A stretch of 64,000 nucleotides of DNA from Aquanectria penicillioides (taxonomy: Eukaryota > Ascomycota > Sordariomycetes > Hypocreales > Nectriaceae): contig PYIU01000004.1 of NCBI GenBank assembly GCA_003415625.1, forward strand, positions 806,001 to 870,000. Direction: 5' to 3'. Positions 44,917 through 55,841 of the stretch are shown here, in pieces. The position numbers were made by a program, and so were the translations under genes. The notes beneath the pieces are model-generated. The model was not told where the DNA came from, made no database searches, and was given only the letters and a program-made list of their open reading frames with translations. How positions within the stretch are numbered: position 1 is the stretch's first letter; each line of letters begins with the position of its first letter.

Positions 44917-46011
44917 GTTTTGAGCTATATCTGATGAGATTGGTCGGTTGAATGATATAGGTTGCGATTGGGTTGTATGAGTATGAACCAAGAGACCTTA
45001 ATTGCGGATGTGAGGGGCTTTAAATCGACTCAAAGTCCACTCCCCAACACCTGGGTCGTATCCCACACGATGCCTCCCTCTTACGATCCCGGGGCAAAGA
45101 CTAGCCAATCTCTGTAAGGGGCCAGTTCTCATTTCTCGGCCCTTCTCCAGACTAATAAATTGCGCGTCTTGGCGCTGGCACATGTGTTGAAACCACAAGG
45201 GTAATTCTCCGGAAGCCTAGGATTTCGCCATAACTCTTGTCTTCCGGTACCGCCTTACAAATCCGCGCTCGCCTCCTCTCAAGAACGAACCTCAAACTTG
45301 TATTACCCTCAAAGCTGTTGCAAGTTTGCTATTCGCAATTCTGCGGAGTCAGGTGAATACCCCGCTATCAAGGTACCCACCAGCAAGATGAGAGAGAGCA
45401 TGCGAGGGCCAGTTCTAGGTTGTGTGTAACCGCGATGTGTTCTCGTTCCATTTCTCTGGTCTAAGTGTCTGAAGAGAATGTCCACTTGAATGGGTGTTAC
45501 GAGTATGGCAAAATCCGACTTTGGGAGTACGTAGAGAGAGAGAGAGATCTCTTTTATGTTCACTTCTCTATCATAACCCAACTGTGTAGGTGCATGATAG
45601 ACCCACCTTGCCCATTTGCTTGACTGTGCTCCCCAGAGCTTGTGCCACGTCATTTACATTTGCATCCATACTTCCAACTTATCTTCCTGCCCCGAAACAA
45701 CTGGTAAATCTAAGATAGATGCCAACCCGCATCATTTCCAGTGTATAGCTTGATGTAAATGGCATCTGATTCCTTCCTCATTCACATCATCACCAAATGC
45801 AATGATGCTCAAAGGAACGAGTCAAATAATGCACACAGTGCATCTGATCTCTTTGAAGCATGAAAGGGGACCATTTCCACTTGTATCTAAAAAGTTCCTC
45901 AAAACCTCGAGCAGTGATGGCGAATGTTCTCCAGCCTCAAGTTCATAAACTAAAACAAGACACATAAACCACATACCTTCCCATTGGTCTGACCGGACCA
46001 GTCAGCGCAAG
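44917..46011. other. 1.1-kb gene-free stretch
   Basis: No gene is supported. An AGAG run lies at 45533-45546. The right end leads into tRNA-Gln. Confidence 0.45.
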
Positions 46012-46101
46012 GGTCCTATAGTCTAGTGGTCAGGACGTTGGATTTTGATTACCCATCAAATATCCCTTCCAAAGACACCAGTTCGAACCTGGTTAGGACC
46101 T
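46012..46101 (+). tRNA. tRNA-Gln (anticodon TTG) with intron
   Basis: A 90-nt gene with acceptor stem GGTCCTA/TAGGACC and discriminator T. The D arm contains GTCTAGTGGTCAGGAC. The anticodon stem is TTGGA/TCCAA and the loop begins TTTTGA, placing TTG at the anticodon. An intron of about 18 nt follows position 37. The T arm is CCAGGTTCGAA-type (ACCAG-TTCGAAC-CTGGT). A TTTTTT terminator for RNA polymerase III occurs at 46106-46111. Confidence 0.93.
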
Positions 46102-46548
46102 GAGTTTTTTGTCGATTGCTTACTTGGGCTCTATCTCGTTCCCAAACTCACCGCTGAATTTTTGAGCGTCATAGACTCCGTGGGGGCCCCGCTCCACTAG
46201 CACTCCAGCCTGTTTACGCCGGTTGAAGTCAATGACAGGGGCCTCGTTGGGGCGGTCTAAATTTAGTACCTATTCGTCCTTGAGGAAGAATGGCAAGCGA
46301 GAGCTGATGGACTCATGCCTCGAAATTCGCGTATACCATCGATTCTATTTTGGACCTGTCTTCAAATAATGCGCCTGCTCTTGTAGTAGCACACAATGAG
46401 TTGCAGTCAGCTCTATATTCTGGGAGATTGCCGAACCAGCAGCCCTGAAAGCCCAGTGTTTCTCCATATGGGAATGAATGGAATTGCCAAGTCATTTTTA
46501 CCTTTCTATATAACTCCTGTCCCAAGCAAAGATTGACGCGACGGTTTC
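46102..46548. other. Intergenic, no gene seen
   Basis: Pol III T6 terminator at 46106-46111, then unremarkable DNA forming the 3' flank of the membrane-protein gene on the minus strand. Confidence 0.4.
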
Positions 46549-48602
46549 TTAAGGAAGAGAGCTTACATCTTTTTTCCTCCCTGAGTGAACATCGGTGGTT
46601 TCCTCTTCTTGCCCAATCCCAATCAAAGGCTCTCCCTCCCAACTCAAGTATGTGTGGCCATATTTTATCCTCCTCTCCTTCCATGCTGTGGCGATTTCCG
46701 ATATTTCCATTTGCTCAACCTCGGGGGAAATATCGAGATATCGGGAGTCGCGAAGCACTGTGGAAACAAACCCAAGTACTTCAGGCCCGTTGGCTAAATG
46801 TACGAACCGTACACTCAAGACGCCGCCTAAAAGCAGGACCAGACATGAGAAAAATGATATTGTTATCCAACGGCGAGAAATAGCGTAGGCTGATCCATGA
46901 TTCTCAACTTGGACATTTACCGAAGCGCTTGCTAGAAATGGATAGTCGTTGATGTAGCCGTTGCTTATTCCGTCTAATTCCAACAAGCTCAAGAGCATGT
47001 AGGAGTTCATAAGTTGGCTGAGGCGAGAACTGAATTGCTTAATAGAAATATCCGAAACGTCCGTTGAATGTCCTTCGTCGCCCACCATAGAAGCCAAGGA
47101 GGCGTTGTAAATGTAGCTCAGGGACAAATCGTTCGTTTCTGCAACTTTTGCCGCTAAAGGCAGCTCGGACGATACATATCCAAACGCTGTGGGGAATGAG
47201 AGAAGTGAGATTGACTCTGGAGCATGGGCCTGCTTCGATGGTCTTTGTGCAATAACTGTGCAATTTGGTCTGGTGGAGGCAGACTCCCGAGAACACTTGA
47301 CCTGCGATTCAACATATTTTTGGAGTACCTGGCATTGGGTCTTCAGGTTTATTATACCTTGTGTTTGGAATAATAAGTTTGTTGGCTTTGCCTCTATCCC
47401 GGTTGAATTCTCAAATCGTTCGGGGCTCGAAAAGGACTCGAAGCGGTCTACCCAAATTATGTCCACAAATCTGTCAAGGGCAATGTTCCATAACGATGGG
47501 TTTGTGGTCGAGTTTAGCTGGTAGCCATGCCAAGTGTCATTCGAAGGCCAATCTGGCCTTCCACCGAATCCTGTTTCATTGAAGATAGTGTCGGGCTCAA
47601 ACTGCTTGAATTCATCACATTTCAGCTGAATGTAGTTGGATTCGAGAGAAAATGTTGTGTTCCCTGAAGAAACGTTGCTGACTGGGATGCCAATAAACGA
47701 AGAGAACTCCAAATCAGCGTCTGAGAGCACCTCCTGCCAATCTCCACTTTCATTGCTTGAATTTAGGAAGGGCACTTTGGTATTCCCCCAGAGATCCATG
47801 GAATCTGCTTTGACAAAGTCTGGAGAGAGAAGAGCACTCATGTATAGAGAGTTCACTGTCAGAGATATGAACTTGTCTGGAGACCAACTATTCACGTCGA
47901 AGTACGTGATTGTTGAATCGAACAATGGTGACCGCAAGTCCAAGATCCGTAGTAGTGACTGTCCTCCTAGTGGTGAGAATATCCATATGGATAGGAGAAG
48001 GACAGTCAAGGTGTCTATTTTCCGTAGTTGAAAATTTATCATGACTGCCGATCCCAACGTCCGGCTGCCCATCAGTTGCTCCAGCATACCTACTGTGGAG
48101 CCGTTTTCGAGCTTCCAGCGCGCGATCTGGTACATACAACGGCCCATGATCGAGGCGAATAGTATGGGAAAGAGAGTAGCAAGCTGAACATGTTCATTAA
48201 CATAGAAATTTGAAGCCTCAGCCGTTAGAAACTCACAATGGTTAGGACGTCCTGGTATTTACGATAGCGTTGATCCAACTCATGCCCATCAGTCCGTGCA
48301 ACCACACAAACAAAGCATAGAAGCATCAGAGGTAGGACGACCGCGGCGCAATCAATAAGGATCGTTGGTAAGCCGGCTAGTCTCGTTGAGCCAGGATACC
48401 TTTTTGGGTTGGTTGTGGTTCCATCTTTTGGCTGTATGTCTTCTTCTGGCAACTCTGGATGTAGCTTCGGCGACACACGTGCCCTCTCCTCGAAGTGCTT
48501 ATCACGGCTCCTTGAACGCTCAGAAGAGGCGATCTCGCTAGGCAGAAGGTCAATTTCTTCGAATGATATCAGTGAAGGATTTTCTCGGAACGAGCTGGAC
48601 AT
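46549..48602 (-). CDS. Uncharacterised membrane protein with large N-glycosylated ectodomain
   Basis: Minus strand, exons 48602-48237 and 48183-46549 with a 53-bp intron (GTGAGT...TTCAG), giving 666 residues. The N-terminal 80 residues are polar and rich in Arg, Glu and Ser. Helices follow at ILIDCAAVVLPLMLLCFVCVV, LATLFPILFASIMG (splice-spanning) and LTVLLLSIWIFSPLGG. A region of some 330 residues then carries many N-x-S/T sites (NSSN, NVSS, NETG, NDTW, NSTT, NCTV, NASL), so it faces the lumen or exterior. A final helix (WITISFFSCLVLLLGGVLSV) precedes a cytosolic tail with GPEVLGFVSTVLRDSRYL. This architecture and the tail motif recur in large families of fungal orphan membrane proteins of unknown function. 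A further small intron cannot be excluded. Confidence 0.75.
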
Positions 48603-49586
48603 GATGACTCTGTCAGGAAGATGCCGTAGGACTGAACTGGCGGAGAGAACGCGCGCGGAAGGGAGGAAAGCGGGGGCTTCTTTTCACATCGATAGCTACA
48701 CAAGCGCGACTCGGACAATGAAATCTTGATACATTTCTCTTTGATCAAATTCAGATCTCGCCCAGCTTAGGGGAACACAAGGCTGCCATGACAGTTTTGT
48801 TTGAGCCTCCTGGTCCCATGGTGGCAGGGTTCTATAAGAGTGATTAGGCCAGCCGACACTAGCTGCTGACAGCTTGTGGCTGAGCTGCCAGACATGGGTG
48901 TCAGCTCTCATGTCCTATAGGGCAGTTTCCCTAACGCGCGATATTATTAGGTCGGAGCTCGAAGATTATTGGCATTGACGGTAACATGGCGCAGGCTCGA
49001 TATGCACAATCCTACTCTAAACTGTGCAATTGGAGCTGTTCTCACTCCTGGTTAGTCGAGTGTTAGCCACGATCAATGTCCAATGGCACATGAAACGTCA
49101 TCCCAAGACCTTTGATTAAGTTCAAAAGCTGGACTGATCACTGGCAGAAGTTCTGGTGAGAATCTGTTGCGACAGAAGTTGAAACGAGGCGGGTACAAGC
49201 CAACCTATCAAAACGAAGTGACCATACCACCATATATAGACTAGATCATATCATCGCCTCTGGTGCTTCCACAAGAAACTTAATATTAATTTACACAAGG
49301 AAGATGCCAAACTAGGGTCTTACTCGTGTGTCAAGCGATGCTGGTTTTGTAGTTGGCAAGTGGCCAAGGATATCTCATGAGTAAGCTCGTGAAAAACACC
49401 GTAAAGGAGTATTTTTTTCCCCATATTCTCGACAATGAAAGTGCGTTGATGGTATTCTCGATTGAACGTAACGGAGGTCTACTATCTTCAAAAGAAAAGA
49501 AAAGAATTTATTCATACGCTGGCTAACTGTCTCATCGATCACCATCGTTGAATGGTTTGCATCGCCATCACCCTGCTTTTGATGTT
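48603..49586. other. Intergenic, no gene seen
   Basis: About 1 kb holding the promoter of the membrane protein and the 3' flank of homogentisate dioxygenase. Only shadow ORFs occur. Confidence 0.45.
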
Positions 49587-51074
49587 TTACTCCGCCAAGT
49601 GCGACTTCACCTTGAGGTCTCCAGGCATTTTCCAGTGAGTCTTGACTCCTCCCCAACTCTCCTCGTTGTAGCCTTCCTGGACCTTCTGGCAAGTCCGCAG
49701 ACCCCACTCCGTCACGCCGACCATGAAGCAGCTCTCAAACATGAAGGCACAACTACCCGTACCGACCTTGGCAGGCTTCAGCTCCGCGTCGCGTGCTCCT
49801 TCGCAGCTTTCTGCGTCTGGCCCGTGTCCGCTCATCACGTTGTGCAGGCTAGCGCCGCCAGGAACGAAACCACCAGCACCACCACGCTTGGCGTCGTAGC
49901 CACCTTGGATCAGGCCCATGAACTCGCTCATGGTGTTGCGGTGGTACCACGGTGGGCGGAACGTGTCTTCACCCACGAGCCAGCGAGGAGGGAAGATTAC
50001 GAAGTCGGCGATTGCGGTACCGGGCACTGAGGACGGGGCGGTGAGAACCGTGAAGATGGACGGGTCGGGATGGTCGAAGGAGATGGTACCGATGGTGTTG
50101 AACCGGCCGAGATCATACTTGAAAGGATAATAGTTTCCGTGCCAAGCTACAACATCGAACGGAGTGTGTGGCTGGACCGTCTTGAACAGCGAATTGTTGA
50201 ACTTGACTGTCACCGTGTAGGACCCTGGTCCGTCGGAAGCCGTGGTTCCGACGTGCTCGCTGAAGCAAGCGAGAGGAGACTGGAAGTCGCGAGCATTTGC
50301 GAGTCCGTTGGATCCAATTGGGCCAAGCTCTGGAAGGTTAAAGTGGCCCTCATATAGCTCAAGGGCGTATCCGCGAACAGATCCAGCTGGGAGTGAGACT
50401 TGGAACTTGACTCCGCGGGGGATGACGCAAATCTCCATGGGCCGAACAAGAATCCATCCAAACTCTGTGCGGATATCGAGCGTTCCCTCCTGAGCCACGA
50501 TCAAAATATCGCCGTCGGCCGAGTAGAAAGCAGTGCTCTCGTCCATGCTCTTGCCAGCAGCGTACACATACATACCAAGACCTGACTTCAAGGTCGGGTC
50601 TCCGGCGCCAGCGACAAGCCTCAGCCCGGAAACAAAGTCGAGATGCTTTGCCTCATCATGATCAAAGGGGTCCCATCGGAGCTGGTTTGGGATATAATGG
50701 AGGGCGCTATCCTTTGTACCCCTAATGGTTCCGTGGAGACCGTTCGATCCGTTTATAGGCTCAGCCTCGGCATCGGGTTGGTATGGAGGATGGGCACAGG
50801 ACGGCAAGATTCGATACAGCCACGTCTGCTTATTCTCATTTCTCGGTGCGGTAAAGGCAGTTCCTGAAAGCTTCTCGGCGTACAGTCCGTACGGCGGTTT
50901 CTGGGGAGAGTTGTGTCCGACTGGCAGGGCACCCTGTACAGCCTCAGATCTGTCACTAGACGTCAGCACCAATTCCACCCACGAGTCCTCATTCAAGATC
51001 ACTCACTCTAGGTAGCAGTTGAAGCCATTCTGATACCGATATTTTTCCTTGACGTCGAATTGAGTAACAGGCAT
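49587..51074 (-). CDS. hmgA: Homogentisate 1,2-dioxygenase
   Basis: Minus strand, exons 51074-51007 and 50949-49587 with a 57-bp intron (GTGAGT...GACAG), giving 476 residues. Exon 1 reads [20 protein letters not shown] and joins [19 protein letters not shown]. Signature blocks are [52 protein letters not shown] and [18 protein letters not shown]. The iron ligands lie in [13 protein letters not shown] (His, Glu) and in the downstream [11 protein letters not shown] segment. The enzyme opens the homogentisate ring to maleylacetoacetate in Phe/Tyr catabolism. In Aspergillus it clusters with fumarylacetoacetase and maleylacetoacetate isomerase, but neither is within this window. The first exon is essential for a full N-terminus. 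Confidence 0.96.
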
Positions 51075-51945
51075 TGTGAAGGCAATTGGTAAGCTAGAAC
51101 TGAACCGTTTGATGACGAGCCCAGGAATAAGCCTCGAGAAGGCGCCAATACCCCATCTTTTAACTACCTCCGGCTATGCTCAATTCTCACAGATGACGTC
51201 CTGCGGCTGTCTGAGCCGTGCCTGTGGTTGTACAGTTCCGCGTTGGACGATCACGGTGCGACCATAAGCGGCCCGACGGTAGCCGGTTGTCATGCCCCGC
51301 GCTCACATTCCGCCTGGTAATGGTTGGAAAAGGGTTAAGACATCCATAATGCACTAACATCCGTGGGTGAGCATACATAGAGAGCCTGCTAAGCTGCCAT
51401 CAAAGGCTTCCCCTCCTGTTTCAATGATCATTTGTAAAGCGGCATGGAAAATGGGCCTTTGGTCGATTTTTTCTTCGTTACAGGACATAACGCAGGTTCG
51501 GTTTAAATTTATGCCTTCACGGAACTGCGCAGACCAAACCATACAATGGCAACAGTGCTCAACGACCTCTCCAATGCCGATGATGTGGGTCCTCTCCCCA
51601 AATGAGTAGGCCGGGGTAGCAGACATGACATGCTAGTTTCAACAACACTTCATGATCAGTGTTTACAAAGTCACAAGTGGTCTTCGGGTGCTTCAGCATA
51701 TGAGAGTGGATCTCTATTAGTCAAGGAACCATCAACTGGAGCCTTGATGAGGCTGGCCGAAGAGGCCAACCGGTATAAGAGTATGACAAGTACACCAGGC
51801 GACGCTCCCAGCAGTCGCACAGAATATGACCTGGCCAAGAATATCTAATCGCAATATCCCGAGCGCCGATCGCAACGAACCAAGCGAAACGAACAAGAAG
51901 AGTTGGAGGAATTATTGGAACAGATATAAGGGTGGCGGAAGGTAC
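51075..51945. other. Intergenic region upstream of homogentisate dioxygenase
   Basis: 871 bp with the dioxygenase promoter. No second gene of the homogentisate pathway is detectable on either strand. Confidence 0.45.
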
Positions 51946-52773
51946 TTATTCCTCCTGCTTGTTCTTCTTCTTCTTCTTGCCGCCAGCGAGCGCGCCAAAT
52001 GATGTCTGGGTAGGCTGCTTCTGAAGATGTACAATCAGTTCACCGTAACACTCTTCCTTGTCCCACTCGAATCCTCTTAGGTAGGGATCTTCAAGCTCAT
52101 CGTCGGCCTGGAACATTGTTGGTTAGTCATGAGGATAGCCTGAGGGTTGGATGGTAGAACATACCCGCTTCTTGTTCGGCTTGTAGATGGCATCAAGGGC
52201 GTCCTTTATTGTTACGCCCTTCAGGTTGCGGGCTGTTACCTTTGCTCCGAGGACTCCTCCGCGCTTAATATGGAGGTCAATCTTCTTGACCATGGGTTTT
52301 ACTAGGGGCAGCTTTAGGATAGCGGTGTCCTCAATGGTGTTGGGGCTTTGGTTGATCTTCCTGTGTAGCAAGGCAGGTCAGGCTCTGGAGAGATGAAGCG
52401 ACGCTCTCCCATGACCGAAGCCGCCCAAGGGTAGAGGGCTCGACATGAGTAGGGAGGTGACTTACCATCCAGTCTTCTGGGTCTCGGGGGCGACTTCCAA
52501 GTCAATACCCTTCTCCTCTATTCGCGTCATTTGTAAGTATCGTGTTCAGTTGTAGGAAGGCGCAGGCCCAGATCCGACATCGGGCGGGGCAGCCATTGAG
52601 GGGCCAGAATCAAGAAGAGCATTTGACTTACCAAGCTCAGCGATTTGGTGTACATCGGGGTTGGTGGAGCTTGCTCTCCGTTTTACTGGCTTGGCAGCTG
52701 CGGCATCATCTTTGGGAGGTGATGTTGACAAGCCTTGGACGGCAGAATCGACCTTGCTGAGAGGTTCCGACAT
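51946..52773 (-). CDS. Small conserved hypothetical protein (four exons)
   Basis: Minus strand, exons 52773-52632, 52517-52466, 52360-52165 and 52107-51946, giving 183 residues. All junctions keep frame and have standard signals (GTAAGT twice, GTATGT; ATAG, CACAG, TCCAG). The first 60 residues are Ala/Lys/Pro-rich and probably disordered. A compact middle follows (INQSPNTIEDTAILKLPLVK, then VTARNLKGVTIKDALDAIYK), then YLRGFEWDKEECYGELIVHL and a Lys-rich tail KKKKKNK. The compact part resembles small fungal domains of unknown function (possibly DUF6699-like), but I cannot confirm a family. Four short exons with clean splicing argue for a real gene. Confidence 0.7.
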
Positions 52774-55700
52774 GATGATTGTGGTTTGTGACTAGATTTG
52801 TGGGGTGATCTGGGAAGATCTGGTGATGGTTGATACAAGAGTCAGCTATGTTATGCCCAATGGAGGGATTCTCAGTTGACAAGTGACCCCAGAGGAGCAA
52901 GCGCAAGGAAGACCCCAAGTCTCGTGGTGTGAATGAACTCGGGATATGATGACGCACCTTTGAGGGGAAAGCAGGTGATTACACAGATGTGATGATGCTG
53001 TTGGTGGAATGGATGGAGAGAGGAGAGATGGGAAGAAAGGAATCGGAGGGGGCAGGAGGGTTGTTTATTGCCCAGCACCTGCCGCCGTCATTGCCCTCAT
53101 CACCTGTCGTCAGACCGGGCGGGGTAACCGCCCACACGGAGGACGATTGCCCTGCACCTGCCTACGCCGCTTCCCGTGTGAGTGCGATGGCGAGGTACAT
53201 GACATCGTGCTATGTGAGCTCTGGTCGTGGTTGGGACTGGAGTGGGAAGTACTTGGGACGATCGCGTGACTTTGACCTGACGGAAGGCGTGACGCCCCTT
53301 GCGCCTGGCTCAGGCGACCTCTGCATGGCACCGCATGTAGCCTAGTGTCGGCCACTGAGACAAGAGCACCCACAGAGCCAGCGGGAAGCAAGCACCTCAG
53401 TGGGCTCAGTCGCCTCAGTGGGCTCAGTGGTCACTTGCTTGCTGTACGGAGTACCCACAGCACGTTTGGGCCCCCCACTTCGGACTAGTCGCTGGGGCGC
53501 AAATCCGGGGAAAGCTTGTCGCACGCAGCCCCACTGAGATCGGTCGCGGTGGCGTCTGGAGGGACGGCAGTCGAGCGAGGAGTGCTCTGAGGGGTCAAAG
53601 GGGCAGGCGGACGGCCATCGGGTCCTGCGCTGGGTCCGTCGAGAAAGCGAAAAACTCCAGCGAGAAATGATGCAATTTGGGCGGGATACAGAGGTCGACC
53701 GTGGCAGGCTGGAGGGGTAGCTGGACGGGTGGCCAGGGGAGACGAGGGGCACGTAGCGTTGCGTTTGTGTTGCGTGTTGGGTGATGGAGGTACTCCGTAC
53801 TCGAAGGCCGCAGTACAGACAAGGTCCCAGGTACCGTACACTGTTGTTGTACTGTCGTGGTCGGTGTCCAGACACGCGCAGGATACAGTGTGGCCGATCG
53901 CCAATGACGGGGGGGATCGCCAGGCGTTGCCCCTCCCCGGAGCCTTCGGCTACGAATACGTCTTGTCTGGGCGCTGCTCACGCTCACCTGATGGGCCGTC
54001 CCACGCCCCAAAAAAGCGACGTGAAACTTTGTGACGAGATGGAGGGCATCTTCCTTCCGCAGGCAGTCTTGGCCCAGGGGCCATTGGCTGTCGATCTGCT
54101 CCACGCGCTGGCTACTGGTTCTGGACTACCCAAGCTCGCACAGCCCAACAACCCCCTCGGCGTAGTGTGTGCTACTAACCCTTAGTGTTTGGCACTTAGA
54201 GTTACAGTAATTGATGGCAGAGGTGCTCTTTTCCCCTTGATAGCTCCGACGTCTACCCATAAGGTGCTGCCCAGAGCTCGGTGTAGCTCAAGCCCCCGTG
54301 CCTTCGTTGGTCGTCTTGGATCGCCATCGCATCAGCATCGTGGCGCCACAACTCACAGCGACTGCCGTGGCCTGCCCCAGCTGCCCCATGACTCCCCCAT
54401 GGCCGATCCCCATGTCTCCGGTGACTGTCAATCCCTGGCCGTCGACCCGTGCCTGCTTCCAGTTCCTGTGCCTGGTTTCATTGTACATTTGCAGCCTGGG
54501 CATGTCCCCTCGTACAATAGAACCCAAACCAAACCCTCCCATCGTATAAGGGCCGTCGTCTGCATCTCTGAACCCCTCACCTTTTTTTTTTCCTGCGCCT
54601 TTCCCGTTTTCTCTCCAGCAACTTCGTCAATCCACCATCAATTGCTGTCGTGATTTATCAATCGCCATCAGCGTTTCCTCTCGCAGCTCCTCCACTTCTC
54701 CCTTGTCTTACATCATGAACGCCAACATCCGATAGTGGGGCCGGGAACAGGCGACCTCAAGTGGAGCCCCCCGATGGATCCCTGGCTGGCATTGCCCCGT
54801 CAGCTCACGCAGCATGCCACCGTCAAACGAGCTCCGGCACCGGGGAAAACCGACGTGCAATCAATAAAAGGAATTGAGGTTTTAGCTTCGATCACAAGGG
54901 ACGCAGAATGGAGCTCCTAGATGGGCGATGACGATTTTGGTTTTGGTTTGTATTAATGCCTCCGTAGCCCCAGCGACAGCAACGTTGGCGGCCTGGCCGG
55001 ACAAACGAGCTCATCACGACTCACACGACACATCTCAAACCACGCTCGTCACCACCGCCTCATGTGAACTCCGCCCAACTCCGCGAAGCTCCAGCCTTCG
55101 CCCAGGGTCTGGTACCCGTCTCCCCATCGCCAAAGCGCCTCTTGGACACCGACTTTCGAGCACGGTTCCGACATCTCCCAAAATGGAATGCAACGAGCCA
55201 CGTTTAATGACATGGGATGGCCACGAGACAGCCACAAATCCGGACAGTCAAGGGAAGTTCTAGGAATAGCCAAGCAATAACCAGCGGAGAGACAGCAAAG
55301 CCTAGCTCAGAGTGGTATGTGTTTGATATCTGGCCTGTAAAACTGACGGGGTGTGTTCCTCACCGCAGGTCGATCTCGTTTCGTGAGCAAGAGCGCCAGC
55401 AGTCCAAACCCGTCGTAATCCCCAGCCTTAACTAAACCCCATCCGATGACGACAAATTATTCATCGATAGAGTTATTTTCGGCCCGAAATCCCAAGATAG
55501 ATTAATCGAATTTCAATTTGCACGAATTTCCGACCAGCCTTCATTTGCCGCACCTTTCTTCGTATATACGAGACTTGAGTTACAATGCCAGTTCCGAAAG
55601 CGGCACCTGCAGCAGAGTATACCTGAGGCACAGATATCAAAGAGGAGGTCCCGCATATACACGATATGGCGCCATGTTTATTTTTACAACCCTAACATGT

Positions 55701-55841
55701 ATCATTGGGAAAGCTGGAGAAAGGATCGGCGATGGAGAGTGTTTTTGATGGATAACCTAAGTTGTCATGTATTTTCGAGGCCTCGAAGCCGACTACTACC
55801 GTACATAGACACAGCCGCAAACCCGTCGCCGCGTCACGATT
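52774..55841. other. 3-kb gene-free GC-rich stretch
   Basis: Many mutually overlapping ORFs occur at 53.0-54.6 kb, none with a recognisable domain. Features seen are a doubled CTCAGTGGGCTCAGT block (53396-53430), the palindrome-like GTACGGAGTAC at 53444-53454 with its reverse complement at 53790-53800, and a T10 run near 54583-54592. The last 400 bp form the 3' flank of the ATPase gene. Confidence 0.5.
53396..53430. repeat. Direct repeat CCTCAGTGGGCTCAGT, two copies
   Basis: Two adjacent copies separated by CG, in non-coding DNA. Confidence 0.75.

Noticed and set aside
53342..54653. Overlapping ORFs of 130-180 residues on both strands
   Set aside because: GC-driven, repetitive and without domain or splice support. 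No consistent gene model could be built.
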